Assembly: GCF_040182365.1 (NCBI RefSeq)
Contig: NZ_CP144460.1
Location: forward strand, 2,046,001 to 2,110,000
From: Xanthomonas sp. 10-10
Lineage (GTDB): Bacteria; Pseudomonadota; Gammaproteobacteria; Xanthomonadales; Xanthomonadaceae
Direction: 5' to 3'
Length of the DNA: 64,000 nt
The position numbers and the translations under genes were made by a program. The notes beneath the pieces were generated by a model. It made no database searches, was not told the origin of the DNA, and saw only the letters and a list, made by a program, of their open reading frames with translations. Shown here piece after piece: positions 17,041-29,786 of the stretch; within the stretch, counting starts at the first letter, position 1; each line of letters opens with the position of its first letter.

Positions 17041-20000
17041 ATGCGCCTGTCCACGATCAAGCTGTCCGGTTTCAAGTCGTTCGTCGACCCGACCACGTTG
17101 CACCTGCCCACCAACATGACCGGCATCGTCGGCCCCAATGGCTGCGGCAAGTCCAACATCATCGATGCGGTGCGCTGGGTGATGGGCGAAAGCTCGGCCA
17201 GCCGGCTGCGTGGCGACTCGCTGACCGACGTGATCTTTTCCGGCTCCTCGGCGCGCAAGCCGGTGTCGCAGGCGACGGTGGAACTGATCTTCGACAACTC
17301 CGATCACACCATCACCGGCGAGTTCGCCTCGTTCAACGAGATCTCGGTCAAGCGCCTGGTCAGCCGCGACGGCAACAGCGCCTACTACCTCAACGGCACC
17401 AAGTGCCGGCGTCGCGACATCACGGACCTGTTCCTGGGGACCGGCCTGGGCCCGCGCAGCTACTCGATCATCGAGCAGGGCATGATCAGCCAGATCATCG
17501 AGGCGCGCCCCGAAGACCTGCGCGTGTATCTGGAAGAGGCCGCCGGCATTTCCAAGTACAAGGAACGCCGCAAGGAAACCGAAACCCGCATCCGCCACAC
17601 CCGCGAAAACCTCGACCGCCTGGGCGACCTGCGTGAGGAAATCACCAAGCAGCTGGCGCATCTGCAGCGCCAGGCGCGCCAGGCCGAGCAGTACCAGGCC
17701 TTGCAGGAAGAACGCCGGATCAAGGATGCCGAGTGGAAGGCGCTGGAATACCGCGGCCTGGATGGGCAATTGCAGGGCCTGCGCGAAAAATTGAACCAGG
17801 AAGAGACCCGCCTGCAGCAGCTGATCGCCGACCAGCGCGATGCCGAGGCGCGGATCGAAACCGGGCGCGTGCGTCGCGAAGAAGCCGCCGAAGCGGTGGC
17901 CAAGGCGCAGGCCGATGTGTACCAGGTGGGCAGCGCGTTGGCGCGCATCGAGCAGCAGATCCAACACCAGCGCGAACTCTCGCATCGCCTGCACAAGGCG
18001 CGCGACGAGGCGCAAAGCCAGTTGCAGGAACTGACCCAGCACATCAGCGGCGATTCGGCAAAACTGGCGGTGTTGCGCGAGGCCGTGGATGCGGCCGAGC
18101 CGCAGCTGGAACAGCTGCGCGAAGACCATGAGTTCCGCCAGGAATCGCTGCGCGAAGCCGAAGCGCGGCTGGCCGACTGGCAGCAACGCTGGGAAACCCA
18201 TAATCGCGACACCGGCGAAGCCTCGCGCGCCGGCGAGGTGGAGCGTACGCGTGTCGATTACCTGGACCGCCAGTCGCTGGAAGCCGACCGCCGCCGCGAA
18301 GCGTTGGTCAACGAACGTGCCGGGCTGGATCTGGACGCGCTGGCCGAGGCGTTCGAGCAGATCGAGCTGCGCCATGAGACGCAAAAGACGTCGCTGGACG
18401 GGCTGACCGAGCAGGTCGAGGCGCGCAAGCACGCACTTGGCGGGCTGCAGGAACAGCAGCGCGCCAGCCAGGGCGAGCTGGCCGAGGTGCGCAAGCAGGC
18501 GCAGGCCGCGCGTGGCCGGCTGTCGTCGCTGGAAACCCTGCAGCAGGCTGCGCTGGGGCAGGAACAGGGCGCGGCGGTGGCGTGGCTGAAGTCGCGCGGG
18601 CTGGATTCGGCGGCGCGCGTGGGCGAGCGCATCACGGTGGAAAGCGGCTGGGAAAATACCGTCGAAAGCGCGCTGGGTCAGTTGATCGAAGGCGTGCTGG
18701 TGGATGCGCCCGAGCAGCTGGTCGACGCGCTGGGCGAGTTGGGCGAAGGCCGCATCGCGCTGGTGTCCAGTGCCACCGATGCCGCCACCTTCGCACCGAC
18801 CTCGTTGGCGGCCAAGGTACAGGGGCCGATCGCGATTCGTCGCCTGCTGGCGCGTCTGCACGCCGCCGACGATCTGCAGGCCGCACGCGCGTTGCAGGCC
18901 TCGTTGCCGGAAGGCGACTCGGTCATTACCCGCAACGGCGAGCGCTTGGGCGAGGGCTGGGTGCGCGTATCGCGCTCCGGCGCGGCCAAGCAGGGCGCCT
19001 TGCTGCGCGAGCGCGAAATCCAGGAGCTGCGTGCGCAGATCGAAACGCTGCAGGAGCGCGAAGCCGAACTCGAGCAGCGCCTGGGCAGCTTCCGCGAGCA
19101 GCTGCTGGCGGCCGAACAGCAGCGCGAAGATGCACAGCGCCAGCTGTACATGGCGCACCGCAGCGTGTCCGAACTGGCCGGCCAGTTGCAGAGCCAGCAG
19201 GGCAAGGTCGATGCCGCGCGTACGCGCATCGAGCGCATCGAAAACGAGCTGTCGCAGTTGCTGGAAACGCTGGACACCAGCCGCGAACAGGCCCGCGAGG
19301 CACGTGCGAAACTCGAAGACGCGGTCACCTTGATGGGCGACCTGCAAGGCACGCGGCAGGCGCTGGAAGACGAACGCCGCCAGCTCACCGATGGCCGCGA
19401 CCAGGCCCGCGATGCCGCACGCGGCGTGCGCGATGCGATGCATGCGCTGGCGCTCACGCTGGAATCGCAGCGCACCCAGATCACCTCGCTCAGCCAGACC
19501 CTGGAGCGCATGGATAGCCAGCGCGGCCAGCTGGACACGCGTCTGGAGGATCTGGTCGCCCAGCTCAGCGATGGCGATTCGCCGGTGGAAACGCTGGAGC
19601 ACGAACATCAGGCCGCGCTCAGCGAGCGCGTCCGCACCGAGCGTGTGCTCAGCGAAACGCGCACGCTGCTCGACAGCATCGACGGCGAGCTGCGCAGCTT
19701 CGAGCAGACCCGCCAGCAGCGCGACGAGCAGGCGCTGGCGCAGCGCGAGCGCATCAACCAGCGCAAGCTCGATCAACAGGCGCTGGTGCTCAACGCCGAA
19801 CAGTTGTCTGCCGCAGTGGTCAAGGCCGGCTTCGTGCTCGAAGACGTGGTCAACGGCCTGTCCGAGTCCGCCAACGTGGCCGAATGGGAAGCGGCGGTGA
19901 ACCAGATCGACGGCCGCATGCGGCGCCTGGAGCCGGTGAACCTGGCGGCGATCCAGGAATACGGCGAGGCTGCGCAGCGTTCGGAATATCTGGACGCGCA

Positions 20001-20544
20001 GAACCTGGACCTCAACACCGCACTGGAAACGCTGGAAGAAGCCATCCGCAAGATCGACCGCGAAACCCGTGGCCGGTTCAAGGACACCTTCGATCGCGTC
20101 AACTCGGGCGTGCAGGCGCTGTATCCGCGCCTGTTCGGCGGCGGCCACGCATACCTGGAACTCACTGGCGAAGACCTGCTCGATACCGGCGTGACCATCA
20201 TGGCGCGCCCGCCCGGCAAGCGCGTGTCCAGCATTTCGCTGCTGTCCGGCGGCGAAAAGGCGATGACCGCGGTGGCGCTGGTGTTTGCGATCTTCCAGCT
20301 CAATCCGGCGCCGTTCTGCCTGCTGGACGAGGTGGACGCGCCGCTGGACGAAGCCAATGTCGGCCGCCTGGCCAACATGGTGCGGGAAATGAGCGAGAAG
20401 GTGCAGTTCCTGTTCGTCAGCCATAACAAGGCGACCATGGAAGCGGCGCGCCAGTTGTCCGGCGTGACCATGCGCGAGCCAGGCGTCAGCCGCCTGGTCA
20501 GCGTGGACCTGGAAGAAGCCGCACGTTTGGCGGGTGCGGCATGA
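17041..20544 (+). CDS. smc: Chromosome segregation protein SMC
   Basis: An ATPase of the bacterial condensin that compacts and segregates the chromosome. The 1,167-residue product has the Walker A motif 'GPNGCGKSN' at residues 31-39, two long coiled-coil arms either side of a hinge near 480-650, the ABC signature 'LLSGGEKAMTA' and the Walker B/D-loop 'FCLLDEVDAPLDEANV' near the C-terminus. Length matches the SMC family (about 1,170). Its presence, rather than MukB, is usual for Xanthomonas. The start is the ATG at the SMC N-terminal motif 'MRLSTIKLSGFKSFVDPTT'; 115 upstream in-frame codons overlap the esterase gene. zipA follows in 56 bp. Confidence 0.97.
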   Translation: MRLSTIKLSGFKSFVDPTTLHLPTNMTGIVGPNGCGKSNIIDAVRWVMGESSASRLRGDSLTDVIFSGSSARKPVSQATVELIFDNSDHTITGEFASFNEISVKRLVSRDGNSAYYLNGTKCRRRDITDLFLGTGLGPRSYSIIEQGMISQIIEARPEDLRVYLEEAAGISKYKERRKETETRIRHTRENLDRLGDLREEITKQLAHLQRQARQAEQYQALQEERRIKDAEWKALEYRGLDGQLQGLREKLNQEETRLQQLIADQRDAEARIETGRVRREEAAEAVAKAQADVYQVGSALARIEQQIQHQRELSHRLHKARDEAQSQLQELTQHISGDSAKLAVLREAVDAAEPQLEQLREDHEFRQESLREAEARLADWQQRWETHNRDTGEASRAGEVERTRVDYLDRQSLEADRRREALVNERAGLDLDALAEAFEQIELRHETQKTSLDGLTEQVEARKHALGGLQEQQRASQGELAEVRKQAQAARGRLSSLETLQQAALGQEQGAAVAWLKSRGLDSAARVGERITVESGWENTVESALGQLIEGVLVDAPEQLVDALGELGEGRIALVSSATDAATFAPTSLAAKVQGPIAIRRLLARLHAADDLQAARALQASLPEGDSVITRNGERLGEGWVRVSRSGAAKQGALLREREIQELRAQIETLQEREAELEQRLGSFREQLLAAEQQREDAQRQLYMAHRSVSELAGQLQSQQGKVDAARTRIERIENELSQLLETLDTSREQAREARAKLEDAVTLMGDLQGTRQALEDERRQLTDGRDQARDAARGVRDAMHALALTLESQRTQITSLSQTLERMDSQRGQLDTRLEDLVAQLSDGDSPVETLEHEHQAALSERVRTERVLSETRTLLDSIDGELRSFEQTRQQRDEQALAQRERINQRKLDQQALVLNAEQLSAAVVKAGFVLEDVVNGLSESANVAEWEAAVNQIDGRMRRLEPVNLAAIQEYGEAAQRSEYLDAQNLDLNTALETLEEAIRKIDRETRGRFKDTFDRVNSGVQALYPRLFGGGHAYLELTGEDLLDTGVTIMARPPGKRVSSISLLSGGEKAMTAVALVFAIFQLNPAPFCLLDEVDAPLDEANVGRLANMVREMSEKVQFLFVSHNKATMEAARQLSGVTMREPGVSRLVSVDLEEAARLAGAA

Positions 20545-20600
20545 CGTGCCATGCTTGTCGGAATATCGACACCTGTCACTCTTATGCGGAGGCACGCTGA

Positions 20601-21335
20601 ATGTCCGACATGGCCATGATCCGGATCGGGATCCTGATCGCGGGAGTGCTGCTGGTCGCTGCAATTTTTCTGTTCGGCCGCCCGAAGAAGTCGCCGCAGG
20701 GACGTCGCGTCGACAAGGACGAGAGCCAACCGCGCGAACGCCGCGAGCCGGTGATTTCCGGCGATGCGGGGATTGACGCAGACGCGTTCGAGCGCAGCGA
20801 AAGCGGTGCCGAACAGAGCGAGCTCGACCTGGGCGAGCAGGATGCGGCCGGCGGCAACGACGTCGGCAAGCGCCCGAATCAGGACTTCGACAAGATCGTG
20901 TCGCTGTTCGTGGCGGCCAAGGCAGGTCAGATCCTGCGTGGCGAAGATGTGGTGGTCGCTGCGGAAAAGACCGGCCTGGTATTCGGCCATATGAATGTGT
21001 TCCACCGCCTGGTGGAAGGGCATCCGGAACGCGGGCCGATCTTCAGCATGGCCAGTATCCTCAAGCCGGGCAGTTTCGACATGGCCAACATCCGCGAGAT
21101 GCAGACGCCGGCGATCGCGTTTTTCCTGACCCTGCCGGCGCCGATGACCGCGCTGGATGCCTGGGAAAAGATGCTGCCAACCGTACAACGCATGGCCGAG
21201 TTGCTGGACGGCGTGGTACTGGATGACAGCCGCAATGCGCTGGGCCGTCAGCGCGTTGCGCATATCCGCGACGAACTGCGCGCCTACGATCGTCAGCACC
21301 AGGCACCGCCGCTGACCAAATCCCCGCGCTGGTGA
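20601..21335 (+). CDS. zipA: Cell division protein ZipA
   Basis: A membrane anchor for FtsZ at the division septum. The 244-residue product has an N-terminal membrane helix (residues 6-27, 'IRIGILIAGVLLVAAIFLF'), a charged linker rich in Arg, Glu and Asp, and a C-terminal ZipA domain of about 140 residues ('DFDKIVSLFVAAKAGQILRGEDVVVAAEKTGL' onward) that binds the FtsZ tail. A GGAGG site lies eight bases before the ATG. It sits directly downstream of smc, eight bases before the next small membrane gene. Confidence 0.92.
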   Translation: MSDMAMIRIGILIAGVLLVAAIFLFGRPKKSPQGRRVDKDESQPRERREPVISGDAGIDADAFERSESGAEQSELDLGEQDAAGGNDVGKRPNQDFDKIVSLFVAAKAGQILRGEDVVVAAEKTGLVFGHMNVFHRLVEGHPERGPIFSMASILKPGSFDMANIREMQTPAIAFFLTLPAPMTALDAWEKMLPTVQRMAELLDGVVLDDSRNALGRQRVAHIRDELRAYDRQHQAPPLTKSPRW

Positions 21336-21343
21336 GTTGAGCG

Positions 21344-21727
21344 ATGTTGAGTCTGCAGGGCATGCTGGCAGTGGCATTGCTGCTGGTGCTGTGGACGATT
21401 CTGGCAATGCCGCTGTTGTGGATCTTTTCGTTGATCACCGCGCGCCTGCGCAAACGCCCGCGCAACTCGCCGTGGGTGGAGGGCAGCTTTGCCGCTGCCA
21501 TCACCTTGCTGGTTGCCCCGGTGCCGACGCCCTTCATCAGCGTGTTCCTGCCGCATGCGATCGCGCTGCTGGATCGGCGCTATTACGCGCATATCCTGCA
21601 AGGCCCGCCGCTGTTGCGTGAGCTGCTGCTGTGGAATGCCGGCTCGATGGTGCTGACCTTTGTGATCAGTTATTGCTGGATCCGGCGCACGCTGCGCACA
21701 CCGCAGCGCGAGGCGTTGGATCGGTAG
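21344..21727 (+). CDS. Small inner-membrane protein between zipA and ligA
   Basis: The 127-residue product has a membrane helix near residues 5-31 ('LAVALLLVLWTILAMPLLWIF'), a second hydrophobic segment at about 48-70 ('FAAAITLLVAPVPTPFISVF') and a third at about 92-111 ('LLLWNAGSMVLTFVISYCW'). The loops carry Arg-rich cytoplasmic segments. It follows zipA by eight bases and is surely in the same transcript. No family is recognised. Position suggests an envelope or division-related role but this is only inference. Confidence 0.75.
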   Translation: MLSLQGMLAVALLLVLWTILAMPLLWIFSLITARLRKRPRNSPWVEGSFAAAITLLVAPVPTPFISVFLPHAIALLDRRYYAHILQGPPLLRELLLWNAGSMVLTFVISYCWIRRTLRTPQREALDR

Positions 21728-21740
21728 CTCTAACGCACCT

Positions 21741-21939
21741 CTCCCTGCGGGACGAGCAAGCACGGCTTTCGCGCCGCAAGCGCGGGCCGGGGTGCGGGGA
21801 CGGAGCGAAGCTGTGGCGCAGTTGGTGATTCACTGTTGACGGCGCGTGGCGACGCGTTTGTCATGACATGTGTTGGCAGATCTTCGAGGCGCACCCTCAT
21901 GCGCCCCTTCGGGGTACATTCTCCCGAAGGGAGAAGGGA
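21741..21939. repeat. Dispersed intergenic palindromic repeat, copy 2
   Basis: The distal part (21,892-21,939) contains CCCTCATGCGCCCCTTCGGG and CTCCCGAAGGGAG. These match, in order, the reverse complement of the copy at 14,056-14,191. The proximal part carries CTCTCCCTGCGGGA and GGAGCGAAGC motifs. The copy is more diverged and interrupted than the first. Confidence 0.5.
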
Positions 21940-21960
21940 TGACCACGCAATGCTCAGTGC

Positions 21961-23085
21961 TCAGCGCTTGGCTTTGGTGAATGCCTCGCGGAACCGCACC
22001 ATCTCCGCCTCGGTGCCGACGCTCACGCGCACGCGCTTGGGCCAGATCGGCCAGCTGCGGCCGACGATCACGCCCTGCTTCTGCATCGAATCGACAAACA
22101 CGCCGGCGTCGCGCTTGACGTCCAGCATGAAGCAGTTCGCTTGCGTGGGCAGGCAGGTGTAGCCCTTGCTCTTGAGCCAGGCGACGGTCTCATCGCGCAC
22201 GCGCGCGTTGTCGGCGCGCCGGGTCTGCACCAGCTGCGGATCGCGCAGGCTGGCGATGCCGGCGGCCATCGCCGGGACCGGCAGCGGGTTGCTGCCGAAG
22301 CTGGCGAGCTTGGTCTGCAGGCCCGGCGGGGCCAGCGCCGCACCCAGCCGCAGACCGGCCATGCCGTAGAGCTTGGAGAAGCTGCGCAACACGATCAGGT
22401 CCTGGCGCTGACGCACCAGATCGACCACCGACGGCTCGTTGCTGTAGTGGATGTATGCCTCGTCGACCACCAGCACCGCGCTGGCCGGCTTGTTGGCCAG
22501 CAGCCATTCGATGTCGCTGCGCGGGGTGATGCTGCCGGTGGCGTTGCCGGGGTTGCACAGATAGATCATGCCGGCGGTCGGGTCGGCCTTGGCCATCGCC
22601 TTGACGTCGTGGGCGCCGTCGGCCCGCAGCGGCACCTTGCGCACCGCGACGCCGCGCGCAGTGGCGCTGTCGATCACCGGGTCGAAGCTCGGGTCTGCCA
22701 CCACCAGGCCGGCGCGCGCCGAGGTGAACAGGTTGCTGGCGCGGTTGAGCGCATCCCTGGAGCCGGCAAACAACGCCAGATGGTCGTTGGGCAGCTGCAG
22801 TTCGCCGGTCATCAGATTGCGCAGGTCCTGCTCCATCTCCAGCAGGTAGCGGCCCGACCGCGCCAACGACCGCGTTGCGGCATCCAGCGCGGCCGGAGCG
22901 GGCCCAAGCGGGTGCTCGTTGAGATTGAGGTACACCGTGCCGGCCGCCGCGGCCACGCCGGGCGCTGCCGGAGCGGCAGCGCGCTTGCGGGCCGCCTCGG
23001 CCGCGGGTGCCAGCCCCAATGCGGAGACCGCCACGCCAGTGGTGGCAAGGCTGAGAAACGAACGGCGCGAGACGGGCAACGACAC
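21961..23085 (-). CDS. Tat-exported aminotransferase class I/II (HisC-like)
   Basis: A PLP-dependent fold-type I aminotransferase of 374 residues. Its N-terminus is a twin-arginine signal: 'SRRSFLSLATTGVAVSALGLAPAAEA', so the protein is exported folded to the periplasm. The catalytic Lys lies in 'RSFSKLYGMAGLRLG', with 'LCNPGNATGS' and 'VVDEAYIHY' as PLP-contact motifs, giving a HisC-type (histidinol-phosphate aminotransferase) overall pattern. The start is GTG, with GGAG seven bases upstream; an extended reading begins far upstream in non-family sequence. An exported HisC-like enzyme cannot serve cytoplasmic histidine synthesis, so its substrate is unknown. Confidence 0.85.
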   Translation of the reverse strand: MSLPVSRRSFLSLATTGVAVSALGLAPAAEAARKRAAAPAAPGVAAAAGTVYLNLNEHPLGPAPAALDAATRSLARSGRYLLEMEQDLRNLMTGELQLPNDHLALFAGSRDALNRASNLFTSARAGLVVADPSFDPVIDSATARGVAVRKVPLRADGAHDVKAMAKADPTAGMIYLCNPGNATGSITPRSDIEWLLANKPASAVLVVDEAYIHYSNEPSVVDLVRQRQDLIVLRSFSKLYGMAGLRLGAALAPPGLQTKLASFGSNPLPVPAMAAGIASLRDPQLVQTRRADNARVRDETVAWLKSKGYTCLPTQANCFMLDVKRDAGVFVDSMQKQGVIVGRSWPIWPKRVRVSVGTEAEMVRFREAFTKAKR

Positions 23086-26887
<3,802 letters not shown>

Positions 26888-27329
26888 TGCGTTGGCAGGC
26901 AGTGGCGGCGTAGCAGGCATCGAGAGCGGCCAACGAACTGGCTGCGCGCATCGCCAGGCGGGTGTAGGCGGTACTCGGCGCGGTACGTAGTGCCCGTTGC
27001 GCGCGTCACTCCGGTTCGAGCGCACTGTTCATGCCCAGCCGACGACGACTTGCCAGGCGTTCTTGGCCGCTCCTGATTCACTATGGGAATGCAGTTGTCG
27101 CGTCGCTGTAGGCCGCAGTGGGCCAGCACCGATCACGGCATAGATCCAATCGGTGCAACTCACTGCATGCAAGCAATACCGCCCGCACCCGGCAGTGCGA
27201 CCACCACGATGGCGTGACGCTGCCATCCGGTTGTCATCGCCGCCGTATTGCCATCTTCACATCGATGATGCTCTCATCTTCACGTCCACGGGGGCGCGAC
27301 GTCGATCGTTTCGGGTGAGGATTGTTGGC
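26888..27329. other. Intergenic stretch without a recognisable gene
   Basis: The sequence between epmA and the DUF3011 gene has only short frames of improbable composition on both strands. No repeat, RNA or terminator with a T-run is visible. Confidence 0.5.
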
Positions 27330-28013
27330 ATGAAGTGGCTGATCAGCTTATGCGGTTTGTGGTGCCTGCCGCTGCTGATGCTCGCTGATGCGCGTGCCGC
27401 CGAGCGGGGCTCGGGCGTGGTGCGTTGCGAATCCAAGGACCTGGCCCGCGTGCACTGCGCGATGGATGTCGCCAGCGGCGTGCAGCTGGTCCGTCAGCTC
27501 TCCGAAACCAGCTGCATCCGCGGCAGCGAATGGGATGTCGACCGCGACGGTGTGTGGGTGGAGCAGGGCTGCCGTGCCGAATTCGCCACCGCTGCGCCTG
27601 CGGCTACCTTGATGCGGCGCGTGGTGCGCTGCGATTCCAATGGCGGCAAGGTCGCGTGCCCGGTGGTGCTGCGCGGCGCGCCGGTACGCCTGCTGCGTCA
27701 GCGCTCGATGTGGCCGTGCAAGGAAGGCCGCACCTGGGGAACGCGCCGTAACGAAATCTGGGTGTCGCGCGGTTGCGACGGCGAGTTCGAGGTCGGTGCC
27801 GAAGATGGCTCCGGGTTCGTGGCGGTGCCGCGCATGGTCACCTGCGAATCGAAGAAGAGCACGCGCCGCACCTGCGGGGTGTCGGTGGAGCGCAAGGTGC
27901 GCCTGGGCCGGCAGATATCCCGAACGCCGTGCGTGGAGGGCCAGACCTGGGGCTGGAGCCGCGACGGGGTGTGGGTCAACGACGGTTGCCGCGCCGAGTT
28001 CATCGTCGACTGA
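27330..28013 (+). CDS. Secreted DUF3011-type triple-repeat protein
   Basis: The 227-residue product has a signal peptide (MKWLISLCGLWCLPLLMLADARA). The mature part is three repeats of about 60-65 residues, each with 'V.CES/DS.....C.....G...L.RQ.S...C..G..W...R..(V/I)WV..GC..EF'. Four cysteines per repeat suggest two disulphides each. This is the DUF3011 layout common in Xanthomonadaceae. The role is unknown; the export signal and disulphide pattern point to the periplasm or extracellular space. The repeats are clear by eye at residues 29-88, 94-155 and 164-225. Confidence 0.8.
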   Translation: MKWLISLCGLWCLPLLMLADARAAERGSGVVRCESKDLARVHCAMDVASGVQLVRQLSETSCIRGSEWDVDRDGVWVEQGCRAEFATAAPAATLMRRVVRCDSNGGKVACPVVLRGAPVRLLRQRSMWPCKEGRTWGTRRNEIWVSRGCDGEFEVGAEDGSGFVAVPRMVTCESKKSTRRTCGVSVERKVRLGRQISRTPCVEGQTWGWSRDGVWVNDGCRAEFIVD

Positions 28014-28511
28014 GCGGCTGACAAGCCCGTTGGGTGTCGGCCTAAGTATTGAGCGGGATGTCGCCTTGCGCCGTAGCGCGCTGATCTGTGGTTTGGTCGC
28101 AGCGTCCTTGCCCGCCCACCATCCCGGCACGTGCTGAAGGTACGTCCTCGCAAGCTGTCACGCCGTCCACGCCGCGTAAGATCCCGCGACGCTGGGCGGC
28201 AAGGACCAGTCGAGATGGTCGGCGTGCGTGGTTTGCAACAAGCAATCGGCAGACAGCGACGCGCTGCCCTCGTTCTTCAATAAACCACTAGCCAACTGTC
28301 TGGTGCGGTGTCCTCGCCGATTGCGGGACCGTTGGCGGCATGGATGCCGCCACCGAGCCCCCATGGACGGGTTCACGGCGTGTCCCGCGAGCGGCGAGGG
28401 CACCGCGCCCTCAACCAACCGGGCGTTTGCGCTTACGCATCGCCGTGCGCGCTGCGAGCTGCCCATTGACGGCCCACTGACTGCACCGCCCCTGCGCCTT
28501 ACAATAGACGC
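28014..28511. other. Intergenic stretch before mtnA
   Basis: No convincing gene is seen. It contains a perfect short hairpin GGCGGCAT-GG-ATGCCGCC near 28,332-28,349 and, at its end, the mtnA promoter described separately. Confidence 0.5.
28477..28511 (+). promoter_or_regulatory. Promoter of mtnA, probably producing a leaderless mRNA
   Basis: A -35-like CTGACT (28,477-28,482), a 17-base spacer and TACAAT (28,500-28,505) place the expected transcription start at about 28,511-28,513, on the ATG itself (28,512). No Shine-Dalgarno sequence precedes the ATG. Both points suggest a leaderless transcript. Confidence 0.45.
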
Positions 28512-29576
28512 ATGAACGACAGCGCCCATATCGATTACGCCCGCTACGACCACATCCGTCCGCTGTTGTGGACCGGCGATGCCCTGGAATTGCTCGATCA
28601 ACGCAAACTGCCCTTCGTGGTGGAGCATGTGCGTTGCCAGACCAGCGATGCGGTGGCCGAGGCCATCCATTCGCTGGCCGTGCGTGGTGCGCCGGCGATC
28701 GGTATCGCGGCCGGGTGGGGCGTGGTGTTGGGGGCGCGCGACATCGCTGCCGACGATGGCAGTGCGGCCTTGCAGAGACTCGAACCGGCGCTGTTGCGGC
28801 TCAATGCTGCGCGCCCGACCGCGGTCAACCTGGCCTGGGCATTGATGCGGATGCGTCGCGTGCTGGGCGCGGCCGGTGCCGACTGGCGCGAGGTGATTGC
28901 GCGCGAAGCACAGGCCATCGCCGATGAAGACCTGGCCGCCAATCGTCACATGGGCGCGCTCGGTGCCGGGCTGATCGCGCCGGGTAGCGGCGTGCTCACC
29001 CACTGCAACACCGGCTCGCTGGCCACCGCCGGTTTCGGCACTGCGCTGGGCGTGATTCGCGCCGGCATGGCGCAGCAACGCATCGCCAAGGTGTTCGCCG
29101 GCGAAACCCGCCCGTGGCTGCAGGGCGCGCGCCTGACTGTGTGGGAACTGCAGCAGGACGGCATCGATGCCACCCTGATCGCCGATTCGGCGGCCGCGCA
29201 TCTGATGAAGTCCGGCCTGGTGCAATGGGTGATCGTCGGTGCGGACCGCATCTGCGCCAACGGCGATACCGCCAACAAGATCGGCACCTATCAGCTGGCC
29301 ATTGCCGCACGCCACCACGGGGTCAAGTTCATGGTGGTGGCGCCGTCGTCGACGGTGGACATGGCCACCAGCGATGGCGATCAGATCGAGATCGAACAGC
29401 GCGATCCCGGCGAGCTGTTCGGCGTGGGCGGGGTGCGGACCGTGGCCGAGGGCATCCATGCCTGGAACCCGGTGTTCGACGTCACCCCGGGGGCACTGAT
29501 CGATGCCATCGTCACCGAGCGAGGGGTGATCGAGCACCCCGATCCGGCCCGGATGCAGGCCGCTTTCGGCAGCTGA
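28512..29576 (+). CDS. mtnA: Methylthioribose-1-phosphate isomerase
   Basis: Converts 5-methylthioribose-1-phosphate to the ribulose form in the methionine salvage pathway. The 354-residue product belongs to the eIF2B-like isomerase family and shows '[14 protein letters not shown]', '[20 protein letters not shown]' with the catalytic Cys, and '[21 protein letters not shown]' with the catalytic Asp. No other salvage genes are adjacent. It reads into the gyrA upstream region with a 210-bp gap. Confidence 0.96.
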   Translation: MNDSAHIDYARYDHIRPLLWTGDALELLDQRKLPFVVEHVRCQTSDAVAEAIHSLAVRGAPAIGIAAGWGVVLGARDIAADDGSAALQRLEPALLRLNAARPTAVNLAWALMRMRRVLGAAGADWREVIAREAQAIADEDLAANRHMGALGAGLIAPGSGVLTHCNTGSLATAGFGTALGVIRAGMAQQRIAKVFAGETRPWLQGARLTVWELQQDGIDATLIADSAAAHLMKSGLVQWVIVGADRICANGDTANKIGTYQLAIAARHHGVKFMVVAPSSTVDMATSDGDQIEIEQRDPGELFGVGGVRTVAEGIHAWNPVFDVTPGALIDAIVTERGVIEHPDPARMQAAFGS

Positions 29577-29672
29577 GCCGGACCGGCGGCAAGGTTGCCG
29601 CCAACGTCCCGCCAAAATCCCCGCAAGTGCTTGTTTCTGGCCGTAAAGCGACGGTATCGGGAAGCCCCTTCG

Positions 29673-29681
29673 TGGTACAAT
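29673..29681 (+). promoter_or_regulatory. Extended -10 promoter element of gyrA
   Basis: TGGTACAAT fits an extended -10 (TG-n-TATAAT, one mismatch) about 105 bp before the gyrA start. The -35 region at 17-base spacing is poor, as is common when the -10 is extended. No other candidate in the 210-bp gap is as good. Confidence 0.4.
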
Positions 29682-29786
29682 CCGGGGCTTGAATCGATCG
29701 GCGGGAGCGTGGGGTCGGCAGCCTGTGACTAAGGCGCCCCCGACGCGGCTTTCCGGCTCGCCCGCCACCTCACTTACGGAACCCGA

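Noticed and set aside
16744-20664. 1,306-codon open frame antisense to smc
   Set aside because: It is the mirror of a highly GC-biased gene, has no recognisable domain, and the sense strand encodes SMC with all motifs.
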